This document shows, piece after piece, positions 56,632 through 64,000 of a stretch of DNA of 64,000 bases. The stretch is from positions 19,585 to 83,584 of the forward strand of contig CACYKX010000010.1 of assembly GCA_902775075.1 (NCBI GenBank), given 5' to 3'. The position numbers and the translations under genes are program-made. Numbering within the stretch: the stretch's first letter is position 1; every line of letters starts with the position of its first letter. Below the pieces are notes generated by a model. That model was not told where the DNA came from, did no database searches, and saw only the letters and a list, made by a program, of their open reading frames with translations. This stretch comes from an uncultured Prevotellaceae bacterium (GTDB taxonomy: Bacteria; Bacteroidota; Bacteroidia; Bacteroidales; Bacteroidaceae).

Positions 56632-57911
56632 CCTTTATTTTCTTCAGACTTGTTATTCTTGGCTTGTCGTTGACGGTTATTAGAGCGTCTATTGTCTCCG
56701 TTCTTGTTAGCTCTATTATGCTCCGAAGTCTTGTTGTTAGGAACTGTTTGTTTGTTGTTTGGAGCCGTCTGCTTATTGTTAGGCTTGTTTCCTTCTGTTT
56801 GAGAGCTTTTGTTTCCCTTCTTTTTCTTTTTCTTCTTAGCCTTATCAAATCGGCTGACATCAGCATCAGCGAGCAGGTCAATATGCTTTTGCGTTTGTCT
56901 TTCCTTATTATCTTCCAATAAAGAGAGAGGCTTCTCACCGTGTTTATTCATCTCGATGATTTGGCGAGCACGCTCAGCAGTAATTGTTTCTAGATTTGAA
57001 GCAAGATTCTTGTCAGTAGAATAGCTGCACATGCCGGCAAGGATATCAGTCTTGAAAAGATAATAGTCACTATCTTTTGTTTGAAGGATAATCTCCTTGC
57101 TAGGTAGATTCTTACTTGCCTCCATATAGTCATCAACCTCATAATTGAGACAACACTTAAGTTTAGCGCACATACCAGCCAGTTTCTGAGGATTCAGAGA
57201 TATGTCTTGAATACGTGCAGCGTTTGTGCTTACACTAGAGAAATTCTTCATCCAAGTAGCACAGCACAATTCACGTCCGCAAGGTCCCGTTCCACCGATT
57301 CTTCCAGCTTCCTGTCTTGCGCCAATCTGCTTCATTTCGATTCGGATATGGAACGTGTCAGCAAGTACTTTGATCAATTGTCTAAAGTCTACTCTTTCGT
57401 CAGCGATATAGTAGAAGATAGCCTTATTGCCATCACCTTGATATTCCACATCACCGATTTTCATCTGCAAACCTAAGTCTTTTGCAATTTGTCGACTCTG
57501 TATCATCGTCCCATGTTCACGGCTTTTAGCCTCATGATACTTATCCATATCTACAGGTTTAGCAATTCTGTAGATACGTTTGATGTCATCAGCAGATTTC
57601 AGGTTAGCTTTTTTCAGCTGCAGTTTTACGAGACGTCCTGTCAAGGTGACGACACCAATGTCGTGTCCAGGATTAGCCTCCACAGCAACAATGTCTCCCT
57701 TCTTTAAATCCAAGTTGTTGACATTATGATAATACCCCTTTCGAGTATTCTTAAATTGAACTTCAACAAGATCGGTGCTTTGTGCATTTCCAGGCACATC
57801 AGCCAACCAATCATATGTGTTCAATTGTCTATCTTGTCGTCCGACTGCACAAGCACAAAGACCTCGATCGCAGTCATTGCATGATTTAAAATCTAAATTA
57901 TTATAATCCAT
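56628..57911 (-). CDS. ricT: PSP1-domain protein RicT
   Basis: In Bacillus RicT works with RicA/RicF in RNA maturation and holds an iron-sulfur cluster. The 427-residue product has the cysteine motifs SCNDCDRGLCACAVG, GTGPCGRELCCATWM and GMCAKLKCCLNYE and the PSP1 domain at about 55-250. The last about 75 residues are a Lys/Asn/Gln/Arg tail with near-repeats of APNNKQTVPNNK, probably disordered. It lies 3 nt after holB. Confidence 0.93.
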   Translation of the reverse strand: MDYNNLDFKSCNDCDRGLCACAVGRQDRQLNTYDWLADVPGNAQSTDLVEVQFKNTRKGYYHNVNNLDLKKGDIVAVEANPGHDIGVVTLTGRLVKLQLKKANLKSADDIKRIYRIAKPVDMDKYHEAKSREHGTMIQSRQIAKDLGLQMKIGDVEYQGDGNKAIFYYIADERVDFRQLIKVLADTFHIRIEMKQIGARQEAGRIGGTGPCGRELCCATWMKNFSSVSTNAARIQDISLNPQKLAGMCAKLKCCLNYEVDDYMEASKNLPSKEIILQTKDSDYYLFKTDILAGMCSYSTDKNLASNLETITAERARQIIEMNKHGEKPLSLLEDNKERQTQKHIDLLADADVSRFDKAKKKKKKKGNKSSQTEGNKPNNKQTAPNNKQTVPNNKTSEHNRANKNGDNRRSNNRQRQAKNNKSEENKG

Positions 57912-57914
57912 ATG

Positions 57915-59042
57915 TTATTTTCTGATAAGCAATACAATCATATTCAGAGCGATATCGAAGAATACAATTTTTGCATTTGCATTTTGTCCGATATCACGCA
58001 ATGCCTTATTTAGTAAATTTGAAATATCGATGATATTGGCCTCGTTGATGAATCTTGCAAAATTTTTGGAGAAGTTCTCCTCATTCTGCGTCATATAGTT
58101 CAGCTCAGGTTTTTGAAAGTTATACATGAAGTTCTCTCGGACCAATCTGAGGAAATACTCTAGCATTCTTTTTTGTTTCTCACGTCCAAAAGAAGTTACA
58201 GCCTCGCTCCATTTTTTAAGGTCATGGATATTTCTCATGTATGACAGGCGCATGAGCATGATAAACATGTCGAGAAACTGATTATTTTCATTTCCTGCGT
58301 CTAATTCCTCCAAGGCTTTGTTCCAGTTACCATTGGCGGATCTTGCTATTCTGTGCGCAGATTCACCGTCAATGCCCCTTTGCTCAACGAGTGCATTCTC
58401 CAAGTCCTCACTATCGATTTTCTTGATATCAAATCGTTGAGTTCTACTTCTTATCGTTTCCAGCAACTGGTCAGGATGTTCGCTGACAAGCATAAAGATA
58501 GTCTGATGAGGCGGCTCTTCCAATAGTTTTAACAACTTGTTGGCAGCAGTTCCATTCATACGTTCAGGCAACCAGATAATACTGATTTTGTAACCACCCT
58601 GACTTGATTTCAGACTAAGTTTTCTAGATATTTCATCACTTTCCGCTCCCGTGATGACCGCCTGTTGGTTTGCAGCCCCCATTTGTGTCATCCATTGCTC
58701 TAAAGAAAAGTAAGGACCTTGCAAGAGCAGTTCATGCCACTCTTTGGCAAAATCATCACTTATAGGTTGGTGGTCACTTGAGAAGGATGGAAGTTTTATC
58801 GTAGGATATGTGAAGTGTAGGTCAGGGTGCTCCCATTTTCTCAGCATCGCTTCAGCCTGACGATTATTATTCTCGTCATCGCGATCCCCTAATAGATAAG
58901 ATGCAAAAGCTAGAGCAATAGCGATTTTGCCAGATCCCTCAGGACCCGTGAATAATATTGCGTGCGGAACACGCTGCTCCTCTGCTAAATCGCGCAAATG
59001 TTTTAATGCCTCTTGTTGCCCTATAACTTCACTAAATTTCAT
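57915..59042 (-). CDS. holB: DNA polymerase III delta-prime subunit, zinc-free
   Basis: Clamp-loader component. The 375-residue product has the AAA+ start MKFSEVIGQQEALKHL, a P-loop-like GPEGSGKIAIA, HPDLHFTYPT, KLLKLLEEPPHQTIFML and RSRTQRFDIK. The segment between YLLG and HPDLHF, where family members carry four zinc cysteines, has none, and the full protein contains no Cys at all. Delta-prime normally is the stator and does not hydrolyse ATP. It precedes ricT. Confidence 0.92.
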   Translation of the reverse strand: MKFSEVIGQQEALKHLRDLAEEQRVPHAILFTGPEGSGKIAIALAFASYLLGDRDDENNNRQAEAMLRKWEHPDLHFTYPTIKLPSFSSDHQPISDDFAKEWHELLLQGPYFSLEQWMTQMGAANQQAVITGAESDEISRKLSLKSSQGGYKISIIWLPERMNGTAANKLLKLLEEPPHQTIFMLVSEHPDQLLETIRSRTQRFDIKKIDSEDLENALVEQRGIDGESAHRIARSANGNWNKALEELDAGNENNQFLDMFIMLMRLSYMRNIHDLKKWSEAVTSFGREKQKRMLEYFLRLVRENFMYNFQKPELNYMTQNEENFSKNFARFINEANIIDISNLLNKALRDIGQNANAKIVFFDIALNMIVLLIRK

Positions 59043-59075
59043 TATTCTATTCTCGTATATCCTTGTTTAGAACGT

Positions 59076-60029
59076 TTATAATCTGTTTAAAATCTCCTTT
59101 ACGCTGTCTACGGCAGATACCGTATAGAAGTGAACGTTCCTGATTCCATGTTTGTATAGATCCTCTATTTGATGAGTTGTCCATTCGATCCCCAGACTTT
59201 TAGCTTCCTCGTCAGTTTTGCATTTCAGAGCCTCTGTGGCTAATTCTTCCGGATAATCGATATGGAAAGTCTTTGGCACTATTGTCAGTTGAGACAGTTT
59301 TGCAAAAGGCTTGATACCAGGGATGATAGGAATAGTGATTCCCATATTCCGAGCTTTATCTACGAAATCAAAATATTTCTTGTTATCGTAAAACAATTGG
59401 GTTACAGCATACTGTGCCCCTAGGTCTTGTTTCTCTTTCAGGTGGATCAAATCCTGTTCAAGGTTAGGAGCCTCTTCGTGTTTCTCCGGATAGCACGCAA
59501 CGCCATAATCGAAATGATGTCCAGGATGCTTGATAGGAGTGCCATCGACGAAGTATCCCTCATTGAATTGGTTAATTTGTTCGATGAGTTCAGTAGCATG
59601 GGCATATCCTTCTTTTACAGGAGTGAAATGCTTATCCTCATGAGCCTTATCACCACGAAGGACGAACAGGTTGCTTATTCCTAAGAATTGCAAGTCGAGT
59701 AATTCATATTCAATATCATCTTTTGTAGCCCCACTACAGATGATATGTGGAATAACAGGAATTCTATATTTGTTTTGTATAGCAGCAGCTATAGCTACGG
59801 TTCCAGGACGTCTATGTACGCGTCTCCGCTCAATAAGACCATTTTCCAACTCTTTGTATATGTATTCGCTAGAGTGGTTGGTGATATTGATGAATAAAGG
59901 ATTATAGTCCTTTAAAATATCGATAGTTTTAAATAAACTAGTGGTTCCGTTTCCTTTTAGAGGTGGTAACACCTCAAAAGAGAAATGCTTTTCAGTTTTA
60001 TTGTTGTGTAATAATTCAAAAATGTTCAT
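59076..60029 (-). CDS. metF: Methylenetetrahydrofolate reductase
   Basis: Reduces 5,10-methylene-THF to 5-methyl-THF for methionine synthesis. The 317-residue product has the active-site Glu of HFSFEVLPPLKGNG, the FAD-binding NLFVLRGD and QLFYDNKKYFDF. It is a single cytoplasmic catalytic domain. A reverse TATATTTG at 60052-60059 is a possible -7 element. Confidence 0.95.
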   Translation of the reverse strand: MNIFELLHNNKTEKHFSFEVLPPLKGNGTTSLFKTIDILKDYNPLFINITNHSSEYIYKELENGLIERRRVHRRPGTVAIAAAIQNKYRIPVIPHIICSGATKDDIEYELLDLQFLGISNLFVLRGDKAHEDKHFTPVKEGYAHATELIEQINQFNEGYFVDGTPIKHPGHHFDYGVACYPEKHEEAPNLEQDLIHLKEKQDLGAQYAVTQLFYDNKKYFDFVDKARNMGITIPIIPGIKPFAKLSQLTIVPKTFHIDYPEELATEALKCKTDEEAKSLGIEWTTHQIEDLYKHGIRNVHFYTVSAVDSVKEILNRL

Positions 60030-60103
60030 CTTTTATTAGTCCATTTGGTTGCAAATATACTAAAAAAAAAGATGAATTCCTTATTTTTAGTAAAAAAACT
60101 GTA

Positions 60104-60802
60104 TCAGAGAATTTCCGTTAATTGACAGAATTGTTGCAGGCGAATAAGATGATGATGGTCGTATTCATCAGTTACCTCATGTTTCCATTCAACATGGAAT
60201 GGGATGTGAACGGCATAACCGCCTAACTGTAATACTGGTTTGATATCAGATTTGAAAGAGTTTCCGATCATCAACAGGTTATTGATTTCTGTATCATGTT
60301 CTCGACATAGTTTTACGTATTCCTCTCGGGTTTTGTCCGAGACGATGACGACATCATCGAAATATTTCTCCAGTCCAGAACGCTTGATTTTGTTTTGTTG
60401 GTCAAGTATTTCTCCTTTGGTGAAGATAACCAAATCGTATTTATCCATTCTTCTTATCTCATGGAGAGTTTCTTCCACTTCTGAGAGAGGAGTACTAGGG
60501 AGTTCTAGAAGTGTTTTGCTGAGTTCTATGATTTTTTCAATATCATTACCATTGATATCTCCGTGGCTTAATTTTACCGCATTTTCGATTAAAGAAATAG
60601 TAAAAGCCTTGCAGCCATAACCGAGTAAATCCATGTTTTTGGTTTCTGTTTGAAATAAGGCCTCAGATATTTCCTGGCTATTTCCCCATTTAGACAAGAT
60701 CTCACAATATTCTTTTTCTACTTTTTCAAAGTATGACTGACAATCCCATAAAGTATCATCAGCATCGAAAGCAATTAATTTTATATTTGAAAATGTACTC
60801 AT
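60104..60802 (-). CDS. HAD-superfamily hydrolase
   Basis: 232 residues. The nucleophile motif IAFDADDTLW, then FTKGE and the C-terminal IGNSFKSDIKP, show a phosphatase of HAD subfamily I; substrate is unknown. I start at MSTFSNIKLIAFDADD. A longer frame to 60847 runs through the terminator of tRNA-Lys, so I reject it. Confidence 0.88.
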   Translation of the reverse strand: MSTFSNIKLIAFDADDTLWDCQSYFEKVEKEYCEILSKWGNSQEISEALFQTETKNMDLLGYGCKAFTISLIENAVKLSHGDINGNDIEKIIELSKTLLELPSTPLSEVEETLHEIRRMDKYDLVIFTKGEILDQQNKIKRSGLEKYFDDVVIVSDKTREEYVKLCREHDTEINNLLMIGNSFKSDIKPVLQLGGYAVHIPFHVEWKHEVTDEYDHHHLIRLQQFCQLTEIL

Positions 60803-60830
60803 GATAAGGGAAATAGATAGGTTTGAAAAT

Positions 60831-60859
60831 AAAAAAAGCAACTGCATTACTGCAATTGC
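60831..60859 (-). terminator. tRNA-Lys terminator
   Basis: GCAACTGCA (60838-60846) pairs with TGCAATTGC (60851-60859), with loop TTAC; on the reverse strand seven Ts follow. Confidence 0.85.
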
Positions 60860-60874
60860 CTCTTCTCTCTCGAG

Positions 60875-60947
60875 TGGCTCGCATGGGGCTCGAACCCATG
60901 ACCCTCACATTAAAAGTGTGATGCTCTACCAGCTGAGCTAGCGAACC
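60875..60947 (-). tRNA. tRNA-Lys (TTT)
   Basis: A 73-nt cloverleaf on the reverse strand: acceptor GGTTCGC/GCGAGCC, D arm, anticodon loop CTTTTAA with TTT at 60912-60914, T loop GGTTCGAGCC, discriminator A, no CCA encoded. It has its own promoter and terminator. Confidence 0.95.
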
Positions 60948-61007
60948 GATCCCATCTTTCTTTCGAAAGCTAGACCTATGTAAATAGGTGATTTTTTAAA
61001 TCGAGTG

Positions 61008-61039
61008 CAAAGGTACATCTTTTTTTTGAAACTCCCAAA
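61008..61039 (-). promoter_or_regulatory. tRNA-Lys promoter
   Basis: Reverse TTTG (61036-61039), 20 nt, TACCTTTG (61008-61015): full consensus. It lies immediately after the stop of the upstream transporter gene. Confidence 0.7.
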
Positions 61040-62155
61040 TTATTTGCAACTTTTTTGCGAATAATCTTCATTTTTTCCAATTTCCTTGTCTAAATGTTCC
61101 TTTGTTACATATCTCTGCCAATAAGCCATAATGAGAGTTGTTAATGGTAAGGCAATGATCAAACCGATAAAGCCAAGTATTGCTCCCCATACCGATAAAC
61201 TTAGTAGCAAAATAGCAGGGTTCAGTCCCATGGCTTTCCCCATGACCTTTGGTGTTACAATCATATCTATAATGATTTGTACGATGCAGAATACCAAGAC
61301 TGCCGAGCCGAATACCATCCAGAAATTTTGTCCTGTGTCGGCTGCTTTCAATACTGCGAGAAAAGCAGTCGGGATAAGCGCGAAGGTATGCAAATAAGGT
61401 ACGAGATCTAATATTCCGATTAAGATACCCAAGCCTATAGCCATAGGGAAACCGATGATTGTAAATCCGATGCAAAAAAGGATGCCCATAATGAGTGCGA
61501 TGACACCCTGACCTCTGATATAATTGTTCAATTCACGCTCCACATCACTTGCAAGTTCGTGCCAGAAAGGACGGTTCTTCTTCGGAAAAATTCTAATCCA
61601 GTTGGATGTCAGATACTCATAATCCATGAGGATGAAGAACATATATAATAAGGTGATGAGCGAAGCGATGATGCTGATCACAATATTTGCAGTTTGTCCG
61701 ACGACAGCGAAAACCTTAGGCATGGCAGTCTTCATGGTGTCGGTAAAGTCCTTGCTTTTCAGAAAATTCTCTATCAACCCTTGATTCTCTTGGATCCAGT
61801 TCTGAATGAGTCCCGTGATGTTACTGGTGTGAGCAGTATGATGTGCCCAGTTAGACAGAATATCACTAAGTTTGGCAAACTGGTCAATCATAGGAGGAAT
61901 GATGAGATACATGATTCCCGCAATAACGCCGATGACCCCAATCATTGTTATGATAATAGCGATGGCACGTATTTTGACATGCATCTTGTATTGCACGAAC
62001 TTGACGATAGGGTATAGTAAATAAGCTAAGAGCCAAGCAACAAAGAACGGTAGCAAGACATTGCTTAGGTAATTTACCATAAACAGTACGGTCAGGACCA
62101 AGAGTGTGATTCCGATCCATCGTATTAGCTTATCGAAAGTAATCTTCTGTTCCAT
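61040..62155 (-). CDS. AI-2E-family transporter
   Basis: 371 residues with about eight TM segments (LVLTVLFMVNYLSNVLLPFF, VFAVVGQTANIVISIIASLI). The C-terminal block GLNPAILLLSLSVWGAILGF is typical of the YhhQ/PerM family. Substrates include AI-2 or are unknown for many members. It lies 3 nt after tdk. Confidence 0.88.
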   Translation of the reverse strand: MEQKITFDKLIRWIGITLLVLTVLFMVNYLSNVLLPFFVAWLLAYLLYPIVKFVQYKMHVKIRAIAIIITMIGVIGVIAGIMYLIIPPMIDQFAKLSDILSNWAHHTAHTSNITGLIQNWIQENQGLIENFLKSKDFTDTMKTAMPKVFAVVGQTANIVISIIASLITLLYMFFILMDYEYLTSNWIRIFPKKNRPFWHELASDVERELNNYIRGQGVIALIMGILFCIGFTIIGFPMAIGLGILIGILDLVPYLHTFALIPTAFLAVLKAADTGQNFWMVFGSAVLVFCIVQIIIDMIVTPKVMGKAMGLNPAILLLSLSVWGAILGFIGLIIALPLTTLIMAYWQRYVTKEHLDKEIGKNEDYSQKSCK

Positions 62156-62158
62156 ATC

Positions 62159-62752
62159 CTACTTGGTATTTTGTTTCTTTTCAGCTTCGATAGCTTTTTG
62201 GTAGCATTCCCGGCAAAGAGGTTCATATTCATCCTTTTCGCCTAATAATACTCGCTTATCGTTCTTTACTAAACGGTGGCTCACATAAGCGAGGGCACCA
62301 CATTTCACACAGATGGCATGTACCTTGGTTACCTCGTCGGCAATAGCGCAGAGGGCTGGTATTGGTCCGAAAGGATGACCTTGATAGTCCATGTCAAGTC
62401 CAGCGATGATTACTCGAACGCCTCGGTTGGCCAAGGTGTTACATACATCAATCAAACCGTCATCCAAAAATTGAGCTTCGTCAATACCGACGACATCAAT
62501 ATCATCAGCAAGCAGTAAAATACTAGAAGATGAATCGATAGGAGTGGAATGTATAGCATTATGGTCATGGCTGACGACATTCTCCTCAGAATAACGTACG
62601 TCAATAGAAGGCTTGAAAATTTCAACCCTTTGTTTGGCAAACTTAGCGCGTTTCATTCTTCGAATGAGTTCTTCTGTCTTACCAGAGAACATCGACCCGC
62701 ATACCACTTCAATTCTTCCCGGACGGTGTACTTCTCCTATTAAATTTTCCAT
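62159..62752 (-). CDS. tdk: Thymidine kinase
   Basis: Salvages thymidine to dTMP. The 197-residue product has the P-loop [15 protein letters not shown] (about 19-33), the DEAQF motif in [14 protein letters not shown], and zinc cysteines CVKCG and CRECY. I start at [12 protein letters not shown]; alternatives are ATGs at 62755 and 62761. The promoter -7 box ends at 62765, so the transcript is nearly or fully leaderless and longer starts are excluded. Confidence 0.96.
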   Translation of the reverse strand: MENLIGEVHRPGRIEVVCGSMFSGKTEELIRRMKRAKFAKQRVEIFKPSIDVRYSEENVVSHDHNAIHSTPIDSSSSILLLADDIDVVGIDEAQFLDDGLIDVCNTLANRGVRVIIAGLDMDYQGHPFGPIPALCAIADEVTKVHAICVKCGALAYVSHRLVKNDKRVLLGEKDEYEPLCRECYQKAIEAEKKQNTK

Positions 62753-62764
62753 CATATTCATTTG

Positions 62765-62795
62765 CAAAGGTAGTGTAAATCGTATATAAAACAAA
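62765..62795 (-). promoter_or_regulatory. tdk promoter
   Basis: Reverse TTTG (62792-62795), 19 nt, TACCTTTG (62765-62772): full consensus, only a few nt before the start codon. Confidence 0.7.
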
Positions 62796-62852
62796 ATAAA
62801 AAAGCGGAAAATCATCCGACCCTTTAAAAATTGCAAAGAAATTACTGAATAT

Positions 62853-62883
62853 TTTGTGCCTTGCAAATATTTGCATACATTTG
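62853..62883 (+). promoter_or_regulatory. rsmI promoter
   Basis: TTTG (62853-62856), 19 nt, TACATTTG (62876-62883): full consensus; the ATG follows 8 nt later, so the leader is very short. Confidence 0.65.
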
Positions 62884-62891
62884 TATGCTAT

Positions 62892-63623
62892 ATGGGAATA
62901 TTGTATATCGTTCCTACTCCGGTAGGTAATATGGAGGACATGACACTTCGTGCTATCCGAATATTAAAGGAGGCCGATCTTGTTTTAGCTGAGGATACTC
63001 GTACATCGAGTGTTCTATTGAAGCATTTTGAAATAAAAAATCATTTACAGGCTCATCATAAGTTCAATGAGCATGGCACAACATCGAGAGTTATAGAAAA
63101 ATTGAAAGCGGGACAGACAGTAGCCTTGATAAGTGATGCAGGAACACCGGGTATCAGCGACCCAGGATTCTATCTAGCCCGTGAAGCAGCGAAGGAGGGT
63201 ATTGTAGTGCAGACTTTGCCGGGTGCAACGGCTTGCATTCCTGCCATCGTATCATCAGGATTACCTTGTGACAGATTTTGTTTTGAAGGTTTCTTGCCTC
63301 AGAAAAAGGGAAGAGTCTCTCATCTAGAATCTTTAAAGAATGAAACGCGGACAATGATTTTCTATGAATCTCCTTATCGTATATTAAAAACTCTGCAGCA
63401 GTTTGCTGATGTTTTCGGCGAAGACCGTCTGGTGAGTTGTTGCCGTGAAATCTCCAAACTTCATGAAGAGAGTGTGCGTGGAAGTCTGGCTGAAGTGATA
63501 CTGCATTTCACCGAAGTAGAACCCAAAGGTGAATTTGTTATCGTCTTAGCCGGAAAAGATCCGAAAGTTCTAAAAGAAGAACTCAAGGAAGAGAAGAGAA
63601 ATAGAAAACAGAGTAAGAACTAA
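62892..63623 (+). CDS. rsmI: 16S rRNA (cytidine-1402-2'-O) methyltransferase RsmI
   Basis: Methylates C1402 in the decoding centre with S-adenosylmethionine. The 243-residue product has LYIVPTPVGNMEDMTLRA (about 4-21), LAEDTRTSSVLLKHF and SDAGTPGISDPGF, all diagnostic. The start MGILYIV fits the family and the promoter position; a longer frame from 62856 would begin inside the promoter. Confidence 0.96.
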   Translation: MGILYIVPTPVGNMEDMTLRAIRILKEADLVLAEDTRTSSVLLKHFEIKNHLQAHHKFNEHGTTSRVIEKLKAGQTVALISDAGTPGISDPGFYLAREAAKEGIVVQTLPGATACIPAIVSSGLPCDRFCFEGFLPQKKGRVSHLESLKNETRTMIFYESPYRILKTLQQFADVFGEDRLVSCCREISKLHEESVRGSLAEVILHFTEVEPKGEFVIVLAGKDPKVLKEELKEEKRNRKQSKN

Positions 63624-63636
63624 AATAAATTTAATT

Positions 63637-64000
63637 ATGAGAAAGTTATTGCTAATTGCCTGTCTGTTTACCTTGGCTTTGACAGGATGTAAGAACAACA
63701 AAACCGCAGATCTTGCCGGTTTAGCCCAGAACGATTCACTTAATAAGGTTATCGCTCAAAAGGACAATGAAATCAATGATATGATGGGAACCTTCAATGA
63801 GATAGAGGAGGGATTCCGTCAGATAAATGATGCTGAAAACCGCGTAAATTTGGCAAAGAGTGGTGAAGGTGCAAATCGTTCTCGTATGTTGAAAGAGAAT
63901 GTGCAGTTCATTGCTAAGCGTATGCAGGCCAATCGTGAGTTGATAAACAAACTTCGTGAACAGCTCAAGGGTAGTAGTCTTAAGGGTGAGCAGTTTAAAA
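63637..64000 (+). CDS. Lipoprotein with coiled coil (partial)
   Basis: An open frame running off the window, 121 codons seen. It starts MRKLLLIACLFTLALTGC, a lipoprotein signal with Cys18. The following part is charged and helical (QKDNEINDMMGTFNEIEEGF; KENVQFIAKRMQANRELIN), likely coiled coil. Function unknown. It follows rsmI by 13 nt, so probably the same transcript. Confidence 0.85.
   Translation, partial: MRKLLLIACLFTLALTGCKNNKTADLAGLAQNDSLNKVIAQKDNEINDMMGTFNEIEEGFRQINDAENRVNLAKSGEGANRSRMLKENVQFIAKRMQANRELINKLREQLKGSSLKGEQFK

Noticed and set aside
60803..60847. Longer HAD hydrolase
   Set aside because: The extension runs through the tRNA-Lys terminator and adds a hydrophobic stretch unrelated to the family.
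61068..61475. Reverse 135-residue frame in the AI-2E transporter gene
   Set aside because: Shadow of the transporter in another frame; no initiation signal.

Overview
The window looks like chromosomal DNA of a Bacteroidales bacterium, most likely Prevotella or a close relative. The evidence is a Bacteroidetes-type ribosomal cluster with Cys-poor L36 and long zinc-free S14, a GldH lipoprotein next to RicT and HolB, a PorT-like protein, an ExbB-ExbD-ExbD-TonB operon, and many promoters of the TTTG-N19-21-TAnnTTTG type instead of the E. coli -35/-10 pattern. No plasmid, prophage, insertion sequence or CRISPR array was seen. Names come from reading translated products and motifs; no database search was run.

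Layout. 1-13121 is the S10-spc-alpha cluster, entered inside rplW and running through rplB, the spc genes, secY, a methionine aminopeptidase relative, infA, rpmJ, and rpsM-rpsK-rpsD-rpoA-rplQ. 13218-20231 holds a glycine-zipper lipoprotein, glutamate dehydrogenase (reverse), and a two-gene unit: a receiver-like/PEP-synthase-like protein followed by a membrane-anchored MutS-like ATPase. 20232-20752 is a long non-coding stretch with a candidate small RNA and a short array of 22-bp repeats. 21080-28207 carries fba, nnr (reverse), hpt, adk, obgE, pgeF and an M23 peptidase. 28277-33475 has a stand-alone AICAR transformylase, rplS, a two-gene split 5'-nucleotidase, porT and a ferredoxin. 33596-43771 is mostly reverse: a TonB energy-transduction operon with a PstS-like lipoprotein and a TPR protein, then an aminotransferase, ribBA and an LptF/G permease. 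44044-49623 has tRNA-Met(CAT), a TonB-dependent receptor, a second and longer 22-bp repeat array, and a frameshifted beta-galactosidase. 49788-56171 is a stand-alone IMP cyclohydrolase followed by the rod-shape genes mreB, mreC, mreD, mrdA and rodA. 56173-62752 is reverse (gldH, ricT, holB, metF, a HAD hydrolase, tRNA-Lys, an AI-2E-family transporter, tdk), and rsmI plus a partial lipoprotein close the window.

Functional picture. The window combines translation, cell-envelope and rod-shape genes, nucleotide and cofactor metabolism, and TonB-powered import. The two halves of PurH are separate genes 20 kb apart and together would complete purine synthesis to IMP. 

Most worth a second look: (1) the methionine aminopeptidase relative between secY and infA has an open frame but has replaced five of the seven conserved metal or substrate residues examined; (2) two intergenic arrays of 22-bp units share an AGTTAACT palindrome in exact register; (3) a perfect promoter about 40 bases before a perfect terminator predicts a roughly 65-nt RNA; (4) delta-prime (HolB) has no cysteine at all and so no zinc module; (5) rpsK has a canonical Shine-Dalgarno sequence, unusual for this phylum; (6) the receiver/PEP-synthase-like protein and membrane MutS-like protein form a tight gene pair of unknown role.
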